The notes below the pieces were generated by a model. It saw only the letters and a list, made by a program, of their open reading frames with translations. It was not told the DNA's origin and did no database searches. Source: Clostridiales bacterium (GTDB lineage Bacteria > Bacillota > Clostridia > Oscillospirales > Acutalibacteraceae). From it: a DNA stretch of 64,000 nucleotides. Location: positions 138,502 through 202,501 of the forward strand of contig JAHZDE010000005.1 of assembly GCA_019422525.1 (NCBI GenBank), given 5' to 3'. Positions 8,710 through 17,491 of this stretch are shown here, piece after piece; the stretch's first letter is position 1; each line of letters starts with the position of its first letter. Both the position numbers and the translations under genes were made by a program.

Positions 8710-9399
8710 ATGAATGTTCCTTTTTTTAACCACTGCAGATATGCTGTGCTGGTCCGTGTGGGTACAGCAGCGCCTGTCCGAATTCCCGCTCACAAAATGG
8801 CCTGGATTGAATGTAACGGCAGCACTTTTGACGTTTCCATACGGCAAGCTACGGACAGTTATTTCCAAAAAGACTGCTCTAGTTATGTTTTCATTCTTGA
8901 AAGTCTCTATCATTGTGAAAACGTTGAAGAAAACGAAATTCTTCAAATTACCCGGGAAAAGGCTCGTGTGGATGTAAGGGTCTATTTTGACCGGCTGTTT
9001 TTAACCGCTAAAAAAGCCTCCTGTCGTGTGCAGTCTTATGCGGTTGCAGGCGCTACTGCTGTTAAAAAAAGATTCCAGAAATCCCAGAGGGCTCGTTTCC
9101 TGTTCATTTCGCCTGTGGAAACCATGCCTGGCCTGCTGGTTCTGCTGCTGGTAATGGGAATTATTCTGACATTCAATTTTGGTTGGCTGTTTGCCACCGT
9201 CTATTTTCCCTGTGCCTATATTGTTACGCTGGTACTTTCTTGGGTCATTGATCAGTTTTGCGTGAGCTTTCTAAAATTTCTATGTAAAACCCCCAGTGAA
9301 AAAACCGAGTTTTATCGCTACTTTCAAAATGAATGGATTGCCGCTTATTATGCCAATCCCAACCGAAAAGCTGTAATGGATGAAGTGGAAATTGATTAA
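8710..9399 (+). CDS. Hypothetical protein with two membrane segments
   Basis: This 229-residue protein is not recognised. The ATG at 8710 follows AAAGGAGG with 7-nt spacing and is preferred over an upstream TTG in the same frame. The N-terminal half (about 1-135) is soluble, with beta-rich stretches around a conserved-looking YAVLVRVGTAAPVRIPAH segment. Two hydrophobic helices follow at about 140-160 and 163-185. The last 40 residues are charged and probably cytosolic. It is followed 60 nt later by another small membrane-protein gene with a very similar ribosome-site region (GGAGG...CCTTGATGAAT), so the two may be co-expressed. Confidence 0.65.
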   Translation: MNVPFFNHCRYAVLVRVGTAAPVRIPAHKMAWIECNGSTFDVSIRQATDSYFQKDCSSYVFILESLYHCENVEENEILQITREKARVDVRVYFDRLFLTAKKASCRVQSYAVAGATAVKKRFQKSQRARFLFISPVETMPGLLVLLLVMGIILTFNFGWLFATVYFPCAYIVTLVLSWVIDQFCVSFLKFLCKTPSEKTEFYRYFQNEWIAAYYANPNRKAVMDEVEID

Positions 9400-9459
9400 C
9401 CAGGCACCTTGACAGATATGCTATTATGTATTTACATAACAATATGGGAGGAACCCTTG

Positions 9460-9915
9460 ATGAATCGCGAAGATTGGAAACAGGAAAATTGGCTGTATAA
9501 AATTGGGCAAACTACCTTCGGAGGGATATTGCCTGCTTTGATTCCTTTTCTGCTGCTTGGCGGCATCAGCGTATGGTTGTACTTGAGTCATAACGGTGTC
9601 TTTATTTTTACAGGGCTTTTTTCATGCATACTTCTGATCATCCTGCTGGTGATTCTTTATCGCTCTCTATTCATCAAAAATTGGATTGGGGAACAGGGAA
9701 TTTATCATCAATCGAAGCCTGGAAACGGCCATTATTATCCATATAGCGAAATTGCTTTGGCAAAACACACCGGAGGCAGCACTTTAATTTCCGGCCGATA
9801 TTATTCCTGCACCTTCCAAACCATTGATGGGCAAGCCTTGCAATTTTCGTTTGCTATGTATGATATTGAGGGTGTGGAATATTTTCTTCGCCGTGTCAAT
9901 GGAGAAGAAGAGTAA
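9460..9915 (+). CDS. Hypothetical small membrane protein
   Basis: This 151-residue protein is not recognised. The ATG at 9460 has a GGGAGGA site; an upstream in-frame TTG lacks one. Two hydrophobic helices (about residues 20-42 and 47-66) are followed by a soluble beta-rich domain of about 80 residues with SGRYYSCTFQTIDGQALQFS-like strands. This pattern is reminiscent of the PH-like domains that follow paired helices in many Firmicute membrane proteins (inference). It is second in a two-gene unit that ends at a bidirectional terminator facing the cobalamin unit. Confidence 0.65.
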   Translation: MNREDWKQENWLYKIGQTTFGGILPALIPFLLLGGISVWLYLSHNGVFIFTGLFSCILLIILLVILYRSLFIKNWIGEQGIYHQSKPGNGHYYPYSEIALAKHTGGSTLISGRYYSCTFQTIDGQALQFSFAMYDIEGVEYFLRRVNGEEE

Positions 9916-9956
9916 GATTCCTGCACAAACAATACGGAACTGACTTTATAAAAAAT

Positions 9957-9989
9957 AAAGGCCCCGGAGAGTCGTTCTTCCGGGACCTT
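9957..9989. terminator. Bidirectional terminator
   Basis: AAGG..CCGGA and TCCGG..CCTT arms flank a short loop, with T-rich tracts on both strands. It ends the two-gene plus-strand unit and the long minus-strand cobalamin unit, which converge here. Confidence 0.8.
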
Positions 9990-10001
9990 TTTCTATTTCT
10001 T

Positions 10002-10514
10002 TTAAAATTCCACGCCTCTTCTCGCCTTGATGCCCTTTTCATAAGGATGACGCCAACAGTGCATTTCGGTACAGTAGTCGGCCATATCCATCATCCAGTC
10101 CGCTGGATTGCGTCCGGTCAAAATCAATTCTTGCGCCTCGGGCTTTTCGCAAACCGCTTTTTTTAGAAGAGCTTCGTCTACCATTTTCAGTTCCAGAGCG
10201 GCACAGGCTTCGTCCAGAATCAGCAGGTCCGCCGGTTCCTGCAAAGCCGCAAGGAGGTTTTCGTCCTGCACCTTCCGGGTATCGGCTTTCTCCTCTTCGT
10301 TCATCTGAAAGACGAATTTATCTTCAGCTTTTCCCCGGTAGATTTTTGCACCCAACTGGGAAAGGAGGGTAATTTCCCCGCTCTCCTGCCCTTTGAGGAA
10401 CTGCACGATGACTACCTTTTTCCCCGCAGCCAGCGCCCGCATGGCCACCCCCATGGCGGCGGTGGTTTTTCCCTTTCCGTCACCCCAATACAGGTGAATG
10501 AGTCCCTTTTCCAT
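10002..10514 (-). CDS. cobO: Cob(I)yrinic acid a,c-diamide adenosyltransferase
   Basis: This enzyme transfers the 5'-deoxyadenosyl group from ATP to the cobalt of reduced corrinoids, making adenosylcobyrinate diamide or salvaged adenosyl-corrinoids. The 170-residue chain has the CobA/BtuR/CobO P-loop GDGKGKTTAAMG near the N terminus, followed by VVIVQFLKGQ and LLILDEACAAL, all diagnostic. It is the last gene of the cobalamin unit; its ATG lies 1 nt after the cbiP stop, with GAGGAAG as ribosome site, so translation is coupled. The CobO type is distinct from the PduO and EutT types. Confidence 0.95.
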   Translation of the reverse strand: MEKGLIHLYWGDGKGKTTAAMGVAMRALAAGKKVVIVQFLKGQESGEITLLSQLGAKIYRGKAEDKFVFQMNEEEKADTRKVQDENLLAALQEPADLLILDEACAALELKMVDEALLKKAVCEKPEAQELILTGRNPADWMMDMADYCTEMHCWRHPYEKGIKARRGVEF

Positions 10515-10515
10515 C

Positions 10516-11994
10516 TTACCGCTTCCTCTCCATCAGTGCATAAATAGCCTTCATATCCAATGCGCGGCGAATACCATCTGCCAACAGGTCGAATTGCTGC
10601 TCCTGATATTCCGCGTGGGAAACCGGCGCTGCCTGCTCGCAGGAAATCCCCTTGCGATTACACAGGTATTCCGCCAGCTTGTGGGTCAGGCTGCCGGTAT
10701 CAAACAGGCCGTGCAGATAGGTGCCAAACACATTGCCGCTGACGCACCCGTCCGGCTGTCCGTTTTCCAGCAGACAGAACGCATCGCCCCGCACAGTGGT
10801 CTTTCCGGTGTGAATCTCATAGCCGTCCAGCTTTGCGCCGGCAAAGTCGGAAGCCCGCACTTCGGCCTGCATCCGGGTGCGGGTCTTGCGGTCACTGAAC
10901 ACCGTATCAATGGGCAAAAGCCCCATGCCGTGCATCTCCCCGCCGCCTTCGGTGCCGTAGGGGTCGGAAAGGGTTTCGCCCAGCATCTGGTAGCCGCCGC
11001 AGATGCCCAGCACCGGCGTACCGGTATGGGCCAGCTTGCACACTGCGGCTTCCAGTCCGCTTTGCCGCATCCATAAAAGGTCGGAAAGGGTGCTCTTGGT
11101 GCCGGGGAGAATGACCAAATTGGGACTGCCTAGCTCCCGGGTGCTCTGCACATACCGCACGCCCATGGCCGGGTGCTCGTCCAGCAGAGAGAAGTCGGTA
11201 AAGTTGGAAATTCTGGGCAGACGGATTACGGCGATATCCAGCGGCTTTTTCCCGCCCTGATTTTCCAGACAGGGAGCCAGAGAATCCTCGTCGTCCACAT
11301 TGACTCGGAGATACGGAACCACACCCAGCACGGGGATGCCCGTTTTTTCCTCTAGCATGGTAAGGCCGGGACGTAGAATGGCCTCGTCTCCCCGGAATTT
11401 ATTGATAATCAATCCGCCGATACGGGCTCGCTCCTGCTCTTCCAGCAGAGCCACCGTGCCATACAGCTGGGCGAACACGCCGCCCCGGTCAATATCTCCC
11501 GCCAGCAGTACAGGCGCGTCCACCAGCTCCGCCATACCCATGTTGACAATATCATCGGTACGCAGGTTGATTTCGGCAGGACTGCCCGCCCCTTCGATGA
11601 CAATCACGTCGTTTTCCGCGGCAAGGCCGTTGTATGCTTCCAGAATATCCGGGATCAGCTGCCGCTTCATGCGGAAATACTCGGTGGCGCTCATCTGTCC
11701 CCGAATCTCGCCACCCACAATGACCTGACTGCCGATATCGCTGGAGGGTTTGAGTAAAATGGGGTTCATGCGCACATCCGGTTCCTTCCCGGCGGCCTGT
11801 GCCTGGACCACCTGCGCCCGGCCCATTTCCAAGCCGTCCCGGGTCACATAGCTGTTCAGGGCCATATTCTGGCTTTTAAAGGGAGCCACCTTCCACCCAT
11901 CCTGTGCAAAAATCCGGCACAAACCGGCGCACAAAAGGCTTTTTCCCGCGCCGGACATGGTACCCTGTACCATAATACACTTGGCCTGTTTCAT
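10516..11994 (-). CDS. cbiP: Cobyric acid synthase
   Basis: This enzyme amidates side chains b, d, e and g of adenosylcobyrinate a,c-diamide using glutamine and ATP, giving cobyric acid. The 492-residue protein has the N-terminal dethiobiotin-synthetase-like ATPase domain (QGTMSGAGKS, then PFKSQNMALNSYVT) and a C-terminal class I glutamine amidotransferase domain with the catalytic Cys in GICGGYQMLG and a His in GTYLHGLF. Length is normal for CbiP/CobQ. It overlaps the upstream cobD stop by 4 nt (ATGA), with a GAGGTGG ribosome site. Confidence 0.96.
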   Translation of the reverse strand: MKQAKCIMVQGTMSGAGKSLLCAGLCRIFAQDGWKVAPFKSQNMALNSYVTRDGLEMGRAQVVQAQAAGKEPDVRMNPILLKPSSDIGSQVIVGGEIRGQMSATEYFRMKRQLIPDILEAYNGLAAENDVIVIEGAGSPAEINLRTDDIVNMGMAELVDAPVLLAGDIDRGGVFAQLYGTVALLEEQERARIGGLIINKFRGDEAILRPGLTMLEEKTGIPVLGVVPYLRVNVDDEDSLAPCLENQGGKKPLDIAVIRLPRISNFTDFSLLDEHPAMGVRYVQSTRELGSPNLVILPGTKSTLSDLLWMRQSGLEAAVCKLAHTGTPVLGICGGYQMLGETLSDPYGTEGGGEMHGMGLLPIDTVFSDRKTRTRMQAEVRASDFAGAKLDGYEIHTGKTTVRGDAFCLLENGQPDGCVSGNVFGTYLHGLFDTGSLTHKLAEYLCNRKGISCEQAAPVSHAEYQEQQFDLLADGIRRALDMKAIYALMERKR

Positions 11995-13058
11995 CGTACC
12001 ACCTCGTTTAACGCCTGTATCAGGCGGATGTTTTCTTCATGAGTGCGCACCGCAGTGCGGTACCAGTTTTCGTCCAGCCCGTGATAATTGGAACAGCTCC
12101 GCAGCAAAATTCCACGCTGCCGCAAAGGCTGAATTAGAGAAACCGGACAACGGAACAGCAAATAATTGGCTTCTCCAGGCACCACCCGCAGGCCCAGATT
12201 GGTTAGCTGCTCCATCATCCACGGGCGTTCCCGCAACACCATTTGGCGCACCTTCTCTACATAGGCGGTTTCGTCCAAAGCAGCTTCTCCGGCGGCCTGT
12301 GCCAAAGAGGAAACGGCCCAGGGCTGGCCGGTCTGTCGCATGGCTTCCACCAGTTCGCCACTAGCACACAGGGCATATCCCAGCCGCACGCCCGCCATGG
12401 CATAGAGCTTGGTGAACGCCTTTAAAATCACCAGATTTGGGAATTCCGCAAGGGCGTTTTTCAGGGTGTGGGCTTCCGGCTCTTCCAAAAAGTCACCGAA
12501 GCACTCATCCAGCATGAGCAAAGCTCCGCAGCGGCTGCACTGCTCTGCTATCCGCAGCAGAAATTCCCGAGGAGAGGAAACGCCGGTGGGGTTGTTGGGC
12601 TCACAGAGGAATACCATATCGATATCGGGAACGATGGCCTGCAAAAAGCCGTCGTCCAGCCGGAAGTCATTTTCTTCTTTGAGAAAGTAATGCTCGATCT
12701 GGCAACCACAGGCGGTGAGGGCTGCTTCATATTCCGCAAAGGCCGGGGCGGGGAGCAACGCTTTTTTCGGCTTTTTGGCCAGCACTGCCCGAAAGATCAA
12801 ATCCGCCGCGCCGTTGCCGCACAGCACATAGGATTCCGGGACCTGCTCATGGTCTGCCAGTTTCCGGCACAGGGAACGGCACAGAGGGTCCGGGTACCGG
12901 TCGGCAGTTTCGGCAGCGTCGGCAATGGCCTGTTTCACTTTCTGCGGCACCCCCAACGGGCTGACATTGGCGGAAAAGTCCAGAGGTTGTGTGCCGTATT
13001 CCTCCGAATAGCCGGCCCAATCCCCGCCGTGTACCAAGGGTTGATGGTTTTTGTTCAT
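11991..13058 (-). CDS. cobD: Threonine-phosphate decarboxylase
   Basis: This PLP enzyme converts L-threonine O-3-phosphate to (R)-1-aminopropan-2-ol phosphate, the nucleotide-loop linker that CbiB attaches to cobyric acid. The 355-residue protein is a fold-type I class I/II aminotransferase relative: HGGDW near the N terminus, LCEPNNPTG, LMLDECFGDF and the PLP-Lys region LKAFTKLYAMAGVRLGY. The ATG at 13058 with a GGAGGCG site is preferred over upstream in-frame codons. No threonine kinase of the PduX type, which would make the substrate, is present in the window. Confidence 0.93.
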   Translation of the reverse strand: MNKNHQPLVHGGDWAGYSEEYGTQPLDFSANVSPLGVPQKVKQAIADAAETADRYPDPLCRSLCRKLADHEQVPESYVLCGNGAADLIFRAVLAKKPKKALLPAPAFAEYEAALTACGCQIEHYFLKEENDFRLDDGFLQAIVPDIDMVFLCEPNNPTGVSSPREFLLRIAEQCSRCGALLMLDECFGDFLEEPEAHTLKNALAEFPNLVILKAFTKLYAMAGVRLGYALCASGELVEAMRQTGQPWAVSSLAQAAGEAALDETAYVEKVRQMVLRERPWMMEQLTNLGLRVVPGEANYLLFRCPVSLIQPLRQRGILLRSCSNYHGLDENWYRTAVRTHEENIRLIQALNEVVR

Positions 13059-13107
13059 GGTGTCGCCTCCATAAAATGAAATCAAAATGCATCCGTGTCT
13101 GCTGTTT

Positions 13108-14091
13108 TTATAAAATCCAGTGAAGCCCGAACAGGGAGAACACCATGGCCGTATGAATGGCCAGGCCAAGAATCACTCCTACCACACTGGCGGCAATCAT
13201 GATCCGGTTGGTGCGCAGAATGTCCTCCGGCTCGATTTCACGGGTTGCGTCCCCGATATAGGGCTTCTCCAGCCGCTTGCCAAAATAAGAAGCCGGGCCT
13301 GCCAGCTGGATTCCCAACGAACCGGCACAGGCGGATTCTGTCTGAGCGGAATTGGGGCTGGCATGGTTGCGGTGATCCCGCCGCCAGATTTTCCACGCGT
13401 TCTTGAGGCTCCCGCCTGCCAGCGGCGAAGCCACGATCCACAGCAGCGCCGCGATTCTGGACGGGATATAGTTTGCCACGTCGTCCAATTTAGCCGCCGC
13501 CCTGCCAAAATGCAGGTATTTATCATTTTTATATCCCACCATGCTGTCCATGGTGTTGATGGCTTTATAAGCAAGGGCCAGCGGTGCTCCGCCGATGAGC
13601 ATATACAGCAGGGGTGCCAGTACGCCGTCGGAAAAATTCTCCGCTACCGTCTCCATCGTTGCCTTGATGACACCCTGTTCCGAAAGCTGGGCGGTGTCCC
13701 GTCCCACAATTCGGGCCACAGCGTTCCGGCCGGCTTCCAATCCCTCTGTTTTCAGGCAGCGGTACACGTTTCGGCTTTCTTTGGCAAGGCACCGCATGGC
13801 CAGCGCCTGCCAGCACCAGAGGATTTGCAGCGCCAGCCCCAGCAGTGGATGAATCCACCAGAACAGCCAGCACAAGCCGCCGCTAATGAGCAGTGTGCCC
13901 ACAGGCAACACAAATGCCAGAATTCTGCCGCCGGTGCGCTCTCCCTTTGGCGTTTGGGGAAGATGGCGGCGCAGCCATTTTTCCAGCCGGGAAATGGCTT
14001 TTCCCATCCATACCACCGGATGGGGCATTTTTTCCGGGTCACCCAGCAGGCAATCCAGCAGGAACCCACACAAAACCGCCGTCCAGATCAT
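13108..14091 (-). CDS. cbiB: Adenosylcobinamide-phosphate synthase
   Basis: CbiB is an integral membrane enzyme that joins aminopropanol phosphate to the f-propionate of cobyric acid. The 327-residue chain has the family start (AVLCGFLLDCLLGDPEKMPHP, with VVWMGKAIS following), the central ENFSDGVLAPL segment, and NTMDSMVGYKN, with four to six membrane segments. The start at 14091 overlaps the cobC stop by 4 nt, which excludes the 43-codon upstream extension. It lies directly before cobD, its functional partner. Confidence 0.95.
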   Translation of the reverse strand: MIWTAVLCGFLLDCLLGDPEKMPHPVVWMGKAISRLEKWLRRHLPQTPKGERTGGRILAFVLPVGTLLISGGLCWLFWWIHPLLGLALQILWCWQALAMRCLAKESRNVYRCLKTEGLEAGRNAVARIVGRDTAQLSEQGVIKATMETVAENFSDGVLAPLLYMLIGGAPLALAYKAINTMDSMVGYKNDKYLHFGRAAAKLDDVANYIPSRIAALLWIVASPLAGGSLKNAWKIWRRDHRNHASPNSAQTESACAGSLGIQLAGPASYFGKRLEKPYIGDATREIEPEDILRTNRIMIAASVVGVILGLAIHTAMVFSLFGLHWIL

Positions 14092-14711
14092 GCTTCCTTC
14101 CTGCCTTCCTCCACTTCTTTGTGGATGTACTGCACCTCGTCTACCAGCTGCAAGGTGTGGTCTTTGTGCCAAGCGTCCGCATCGGCTTCCAGCACATAGC
14201 CGCCGGCGTTGGGGCCGCACCAGTGGTAGTAATCGTAGCGGGGCAGGCCGTACCGCTCCATAATGGCCATCTGGCTGCCGCCGTGAGCCATAATCACCAG
14301 CATTTTCTCTCCGTTTTCCAGGGCTTCCTCCACCAGCGTCGCAAAGGCGTTACAGGTGCGGTCGCAAAATTCCGCTTTCCGCTCCCCGCCGGGGCAGCAG
14401 CCCTCGCAGTATTCGCCTACCCATGCGATGTATTCCGGATCGTGCTCCATCTCGATATAATTTCTTCCCTGAAAAATACCGAAACACATTTCCCGGAAAT
14501 CCTCTACCACCACCTGTTCCGCTTTGGGGAACAGGATGTCCGCCGTACTCCTGGCACGGATCAGCGGCGAAACATACACCTTTTTGGGGGAAATGTCCGC
14601 CTGCACCAGCTGGGCTCTTCCCTCTTCCGAAAGAGGGATATCCAGCGTGCCCTGATACCGCTTTTCTACATTATAAGTCGTCTGCCCATGCCGCAGCAAA
14701 TAAATTTTCAC
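14088..14711 (-). CDS. cobC: Histidine phosphatase, probable alpha-ribazole phosphatase
   Basis: This 207-residue protein belongs to the phosphoglycerate-mutase-like histidine phosphatase superfamily: LRHGQTTYNVEKRYQG at the N terminus carries the phospho-accepting His, and MAHGGSQMAI carries the second His. Context inside the cobalamin unit points to CobC, which removes the 5'-phosphate from alpha-ribazole phosphate or adenosylcobalamin phosphate in the last steps. Superfamily members are functionally diverse, so the substrate rests on context. It overlaps both neighbours by 4 nt. Confidence 0.85.
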   Translation of the reverse strand: MKIYLLRHGQTTYNVEKRYQGTLDIPLSEEGRAQLVQADISPKKVYVSPLIRARSTADILFPKAEQVVVEDFREMCFGIFQGRNYIEMEHDPEYIAWVGEYCEGCCPGGERKAEFCDRTCNAFATLVEEALENGEKMLVIMAHGGSQMAIMERYGLPRYDYYHWCGPNAGGYVLEADADAWHKDHTLQLVDEVQYIHKEVEEGRKEA

Positions 14712-15046
14712 AGTGTTTCCTCCCCTTTTAAAACTGTGGGAATCCCGCAGAACACCCGGATGACCGTATCCGCTTTTTTTGCCAGTAAACAGGCAAGCCG
14801 CCCGGCGGCTTCTCGGACTGCACGCTCTTCGGCGGTAGCGGGTACGATGCCACCCCCTACCTCTGTGGCGATGACCACCTGCTTTTGGGAAAGCTCCTGC
14901 GCCAGCTGTTCCAGATCATCACAACCGGCGGCAAGCTCCTGTACATCCCAAATTGCATTCCGGGAGAGGGTTTCCTCGTCCCAGTGCATCCATTCTTTGA
15001 CAAAGGTCTTTTTTCCGCTGTAGAGCGGCCCTGTTACGAAAACCAT
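14708..15046 (-). CDS. Short CobU-like protein
   Basis: This 112-residue protein resembles a shortened CobU. The N terminus MVFVTGPLYSGKKTFVKEW mimics the CobU P-loop but reads GKK rather than GK[ST]. The C-terminal half (VVIATEVGGGIVP, then RLACLLAKKADTVIRVFCGIP) matches the end of CobU, including the E-V-G-x-G-x-V-P motif. The central segment, including the CobU guanylylated-His region, is missing. A full-length CobU is encoded two genes upstream. The ATG at 15046 has a GGAGGG site and overlaps cobS by 13 nt. It may be a retained accessory subunit or a degenerate paralogue; its activity cannot be judged from sequence. Confidence 0.75.
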   Translation of the reverse strand: MVFVTGPLYSGKKTFVKEWMHWDEETLSRNAIWDVQELAAGCDDLEQLAQELSQKQVVIATEVGGGIVPATAEERAVREAAGRLACLLAKKADTVIRVFCGIPTVLKGEETL

Positions 15047-15819
15047 TTCATTCCCTCCAACAGCTGCACCGCAGCCAACGCACCCAGCATCCAAATTTCT
15101 GCCCGCTGTAAAAACCATCCGGCCAAATCGCCGGTGATACCGCCGAACTGCTTCTGCGCAATATGGTAATACCGCCACAAAATCCAGCCTGCCGCCAGCA
15201 CCATGGCGGCACCAGCCAGACCGCCGACAACCATCAAAGACACGGCCAGCACCACCGAAGCCGCCAAAAGCACGGCGCGAACCTTCTTTTTATCCGCAGC
15301 TGCGGCAAAGGTGTGGGCAAGGCCGGTATTTTTCGCAAGGGGAAACGCAGCGTTGGCGAACCCGGAAAGACAGCGTTCCAGCACAAAGGCAAGACCCATG
15401 CACCACAACGCCCGGCCGTCCCACCTGACAGAAGCACACAATGCGAAATATACCACAAACCAGGTGCAGAGCCGAATGACAGCAAAGGCACCGCACCGGG
15501 GGTCTTTTAGAATTTCCCGCTTTTTCTCCGGGGAACCATAGCTTCCCAGTGCGTCGCTGGTATCGGCATAGCCATCCAGGTGGATGCCGCCGGTCACCAG
15601 CACAGGAATGGCGCACAGCCCGCCGGCCTGTAACAGCACAGAAGCGCCAACATATCCCATGAGTTCCACCCAGCCCCAACAGAGAAGGCCGCACACCGCC
15701 CCGATTAAAGGGAAGGCGCACAGGGAATACCGCATATTTTTTTCCGTCCACTCCGGCTGCGGGCAGGGAATGGCAGAAAACATGGCAAAAGCCACGGCGA
15801 TGGTTTGAAAAAAGTTCAT
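15034..15819 (-). CDS. cobS: Adenosylcobinamide-GDP ribazoletransferase
   Basis: CobS is the membrane-bound cobalamin (5'-phosphate) synthase that condenses adenosylcobinamide-GDP with alpha-ribazole (phosphate). The 261-residue protein has the family start FFQTIAVAFAMFSAIPCP and the conserved GGIHLDGYADTSDALGS segment, whose acidic residues bind metal, in a mostly hydrophobic chain with about six helices. The ATG at 15819 overlaps the cobU stop by 4 nt, supporting this start over an upstream in-frame codon. Confidence 0.95.
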   Translation of the reverse strand: MNFFQTIAVAFAMFSAIPCPQPEWTEKNMRYSLCAFPLIGAVCGLLCWGWVELMGYVGASVLLQAGGLCAIPVLVTGGIHLDGYADTSDALGSYGSPEKKREILKDPRCGAFAVIRLCTWFVVYFALCASVRWDGRALWCMGLAFVLERCLSGFANAAFPLAKNTGLAHTFAAAADKKKVRAVLLAASVVLAVSLMVVGGLAGAAMVLAAGWILWRYYHIAQKQFGGITGDLAGWFLQRAEIWMLGALAAVQLLEGMKWFS

Positions 15820-16346
15820 GTTGTTTTCCCCTTTCCCTTGTGGCACACAGGAACTCCGCACACCACTTCATACACGGTATCTGCTTCTTTTGCCAGCATC
15901 CGGTTCACCTCTGCCAGTATCCGTAAATATCGCAGGGTGTCTCCTTGATAATCGGAGCCGCCGCTGAACACCTCATTGGAAACGATGACCAGCTCTTTAC
16001 ACTGGCTTTTCAAATGCCCGATTCCCCGCTGGATAGACGCCACGGCATCATCTCCTGCACCGTCCGGGCTATATAATTCATTGGCCGCCAGATTGCTCAT
16101 ACATTCCAGCAGCACCACTCCTTTTCGGGGCAACGTGACCTGTTCCAGATTGACAAAGCACTCCACCGTTTCGAACTGCTTTTTTGCCCGCATTTCCCGG
16201 TGACGTCGGATACGGGCTCTGCATTCGTCATCAAAGGGTTGCATGGTAGCGATATAATACCGGGGCAGGCTTCCGGCATCCATCACCAGCCCTTCGGCAA
16301 ATTCACTTTTCCCGGAGGCCGCTCCTCCAATCACCAAAGTCATCAT
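15816..16346 (-). CDS. cobU: Adenosylcobinamide kinase / guanylyltransferase
   Basis: CobU phosphorylates adenosylcobinamide and then attaches GMP, activating the nucleotide loop for CobS. The 176-residue protein has the P-loop IGGAASGKSEFAEG at the N terminus, the RIRRHREMR region with the guanylylation His, VLLECMSNLAANE, and the C-terminal ADTVYEVVCGVP motif. In the middle the usual E-V-G-x-G-V-V-P is replaced by NEVFSGGSDYQGDT. Three start codons lie in tandem (GTG 16349, ATG 16346, ATG 16343); the cobT stop overlaps here, so exact choice is uncertain by two residues. Confidence 0.92.
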   Translation of the reverse strand: MMTLVIGGAASGKSEFAEGLVMDAGSLPRYYIATMQPFDDECRARIRRHREMRAKKQFETVECFVNLEQVTLPRKGVVLLECMSNLAANELYSPDGAGDDAVASIQRGIGHLKSQCKELVIVSNEVFSGGSDYQGDTLRYLRILAEVNRMLAKEADTVYEVVCGVPVCHKGKGKTT

Positions 16347-17425
16347 CACGAATCACCATACGGCACATAGTGTTCAATGCCGCCCTGTTCAAAGGTATAG
16401 CTTTCCTGATATACCGCACAGGCCATATCCAGAAGAGGCATAGCAGCCACGGCACCGGTGCCCTCGCCCAACCGCATTCCGGCGGTAATCAGAGGCTGAC
16501 GGTGCAATGCTTCCAGCACCATCCGGCCCGCAGGCTCGGCGGAAACATGGCTGGCAAAAATGGCCTTTTCCGCCTTGGGGCACATCCGCACGGCACACAA
16601 AGCAGCGATGGTGCTGATAAAGCCATCGGCCAACACTGGCACGTGATAAATGGCGCCGCCCAAAAACACGCCGCAAATTCCGGCAATATCAAAGCCACCC
16701 ACTTTGGAAATGATGTCCAGCGGGTCGTTGGGGTCTGGCTGATTCTTGGAAAGAGCTGCTTCAATAGCGCGGATTTTCCGCTGTAAGCCCTCTTTGGAAA
16801 GCCCTGCGCCCCGGCCGGTCATTTCGGTGACCGGTTTGTTAAGAAGCACACAGGCCACCGCGCTGGTGGTGGTGGTGTTGCCGATGCCCATTTCCCCGGT
16901 AGCCAGCAGCCGCACGCCCTGTTCCTTCTGCTCCCGCACCAGCTCGATTCCCGTCAGCACGGCCTGTGCCGCCTGCTCCCGGGTCATGGCGGGGCCTTGT
17001 GAAATATCATGGGTAGCGTTGGCAATGCGGCGGTCAAGGACACCTTCCGTGGGCGGGAAATTCAGCACACCCATATCCACCGGCACCACCTTGCAGTTGG
17101 CCACTACCGCCATCCGGCACACGGAAGTGCGCTTCATGGCCAGATTCTCAGTGACAACAGCAGTCACATTGCTGGCGGACTGGGTCACGCCTTGGGCGAC
17201 TACGCCGTTATCGGCGCACAGAACCAGCACAGCTCGGGGAGTTAGGCTGATTTTTGTACTGCCGGTAAGGGCGGCAATATTTTCGATGGCGGTTTCCAAA
17301 AGGCCGAGACTGCCCAGCGGTTTGGCACAGTCATTCCATTTTTGATGTGCCGCCTCCCGGGCCGTTTCATCCGGCTCGGTGACGGTTTGCAGCAGCTGCT
17401 GTAATTTCTGTTCGTATGGTTCCAT
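16346..17425 (-). CDS. cobT: Nicotinate-nucleotide-dimethylbenzimidazole phosphoribosyltransferase
   Basis: CobT transfers phosphoribose from nicotinate mononucleotide to a lower-ligand base, forming alpha-ribazole 5'-phosphate or an analogue. The 359-residue protein carries the family motifs KPLGSLGLLE near the N terminus, VLCADNGVVAQGVTQSA, TGEMGIGNTTTTSA and the C-terminal GMRLGEGTGAVAAMPLLD with the catalytic Glu. A GGAGGAAG-type site precedes the ATG at 17425. A 66-nt gap separates it from cbiA upstream. No genes for making dimethylbenzimidazole (bzaA-E, bluB) are in the window, so the natural base is open. Confidence 0.96.
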   Translation of the reverse strand: MEPYEQKLQQLLQTVTEPDETAREAAHQKWNDCAKPLGSLGLLETAIENIAALTGSTKISLTPRAVLVLCADNGVVAQGVTQSASNVTAVVTENLAMKRTSVCRMAVVANCKVVPVDMGVLNFPPTEGVLDRRIANATHDISQGPAMTREQAAQAVLTGIELVREQKEQGVRLLATGEMGIGNTTTTSAVACVLLNKPVTEMTGRGAGLSKEGLQRKIRAIEAALSKNQPDPNDPLDIISKVGGFDIAGICGVFLGGAIYHVPVLADGFISTIAALCAVRMCPKAEKAIFASHVSAEPAGRMVLEALHRQPLITAGMRLGEGTGAVAAMPLLDMACAVYQESYTFEQGGIEHYVPYGDS

Positions 17426-17491
17426 GTTGATTCCTTCTTCCTCCCCCTGTGGATATACAGGAGCGCTTGCGGTGCTTTCACTGCTTCTGAT

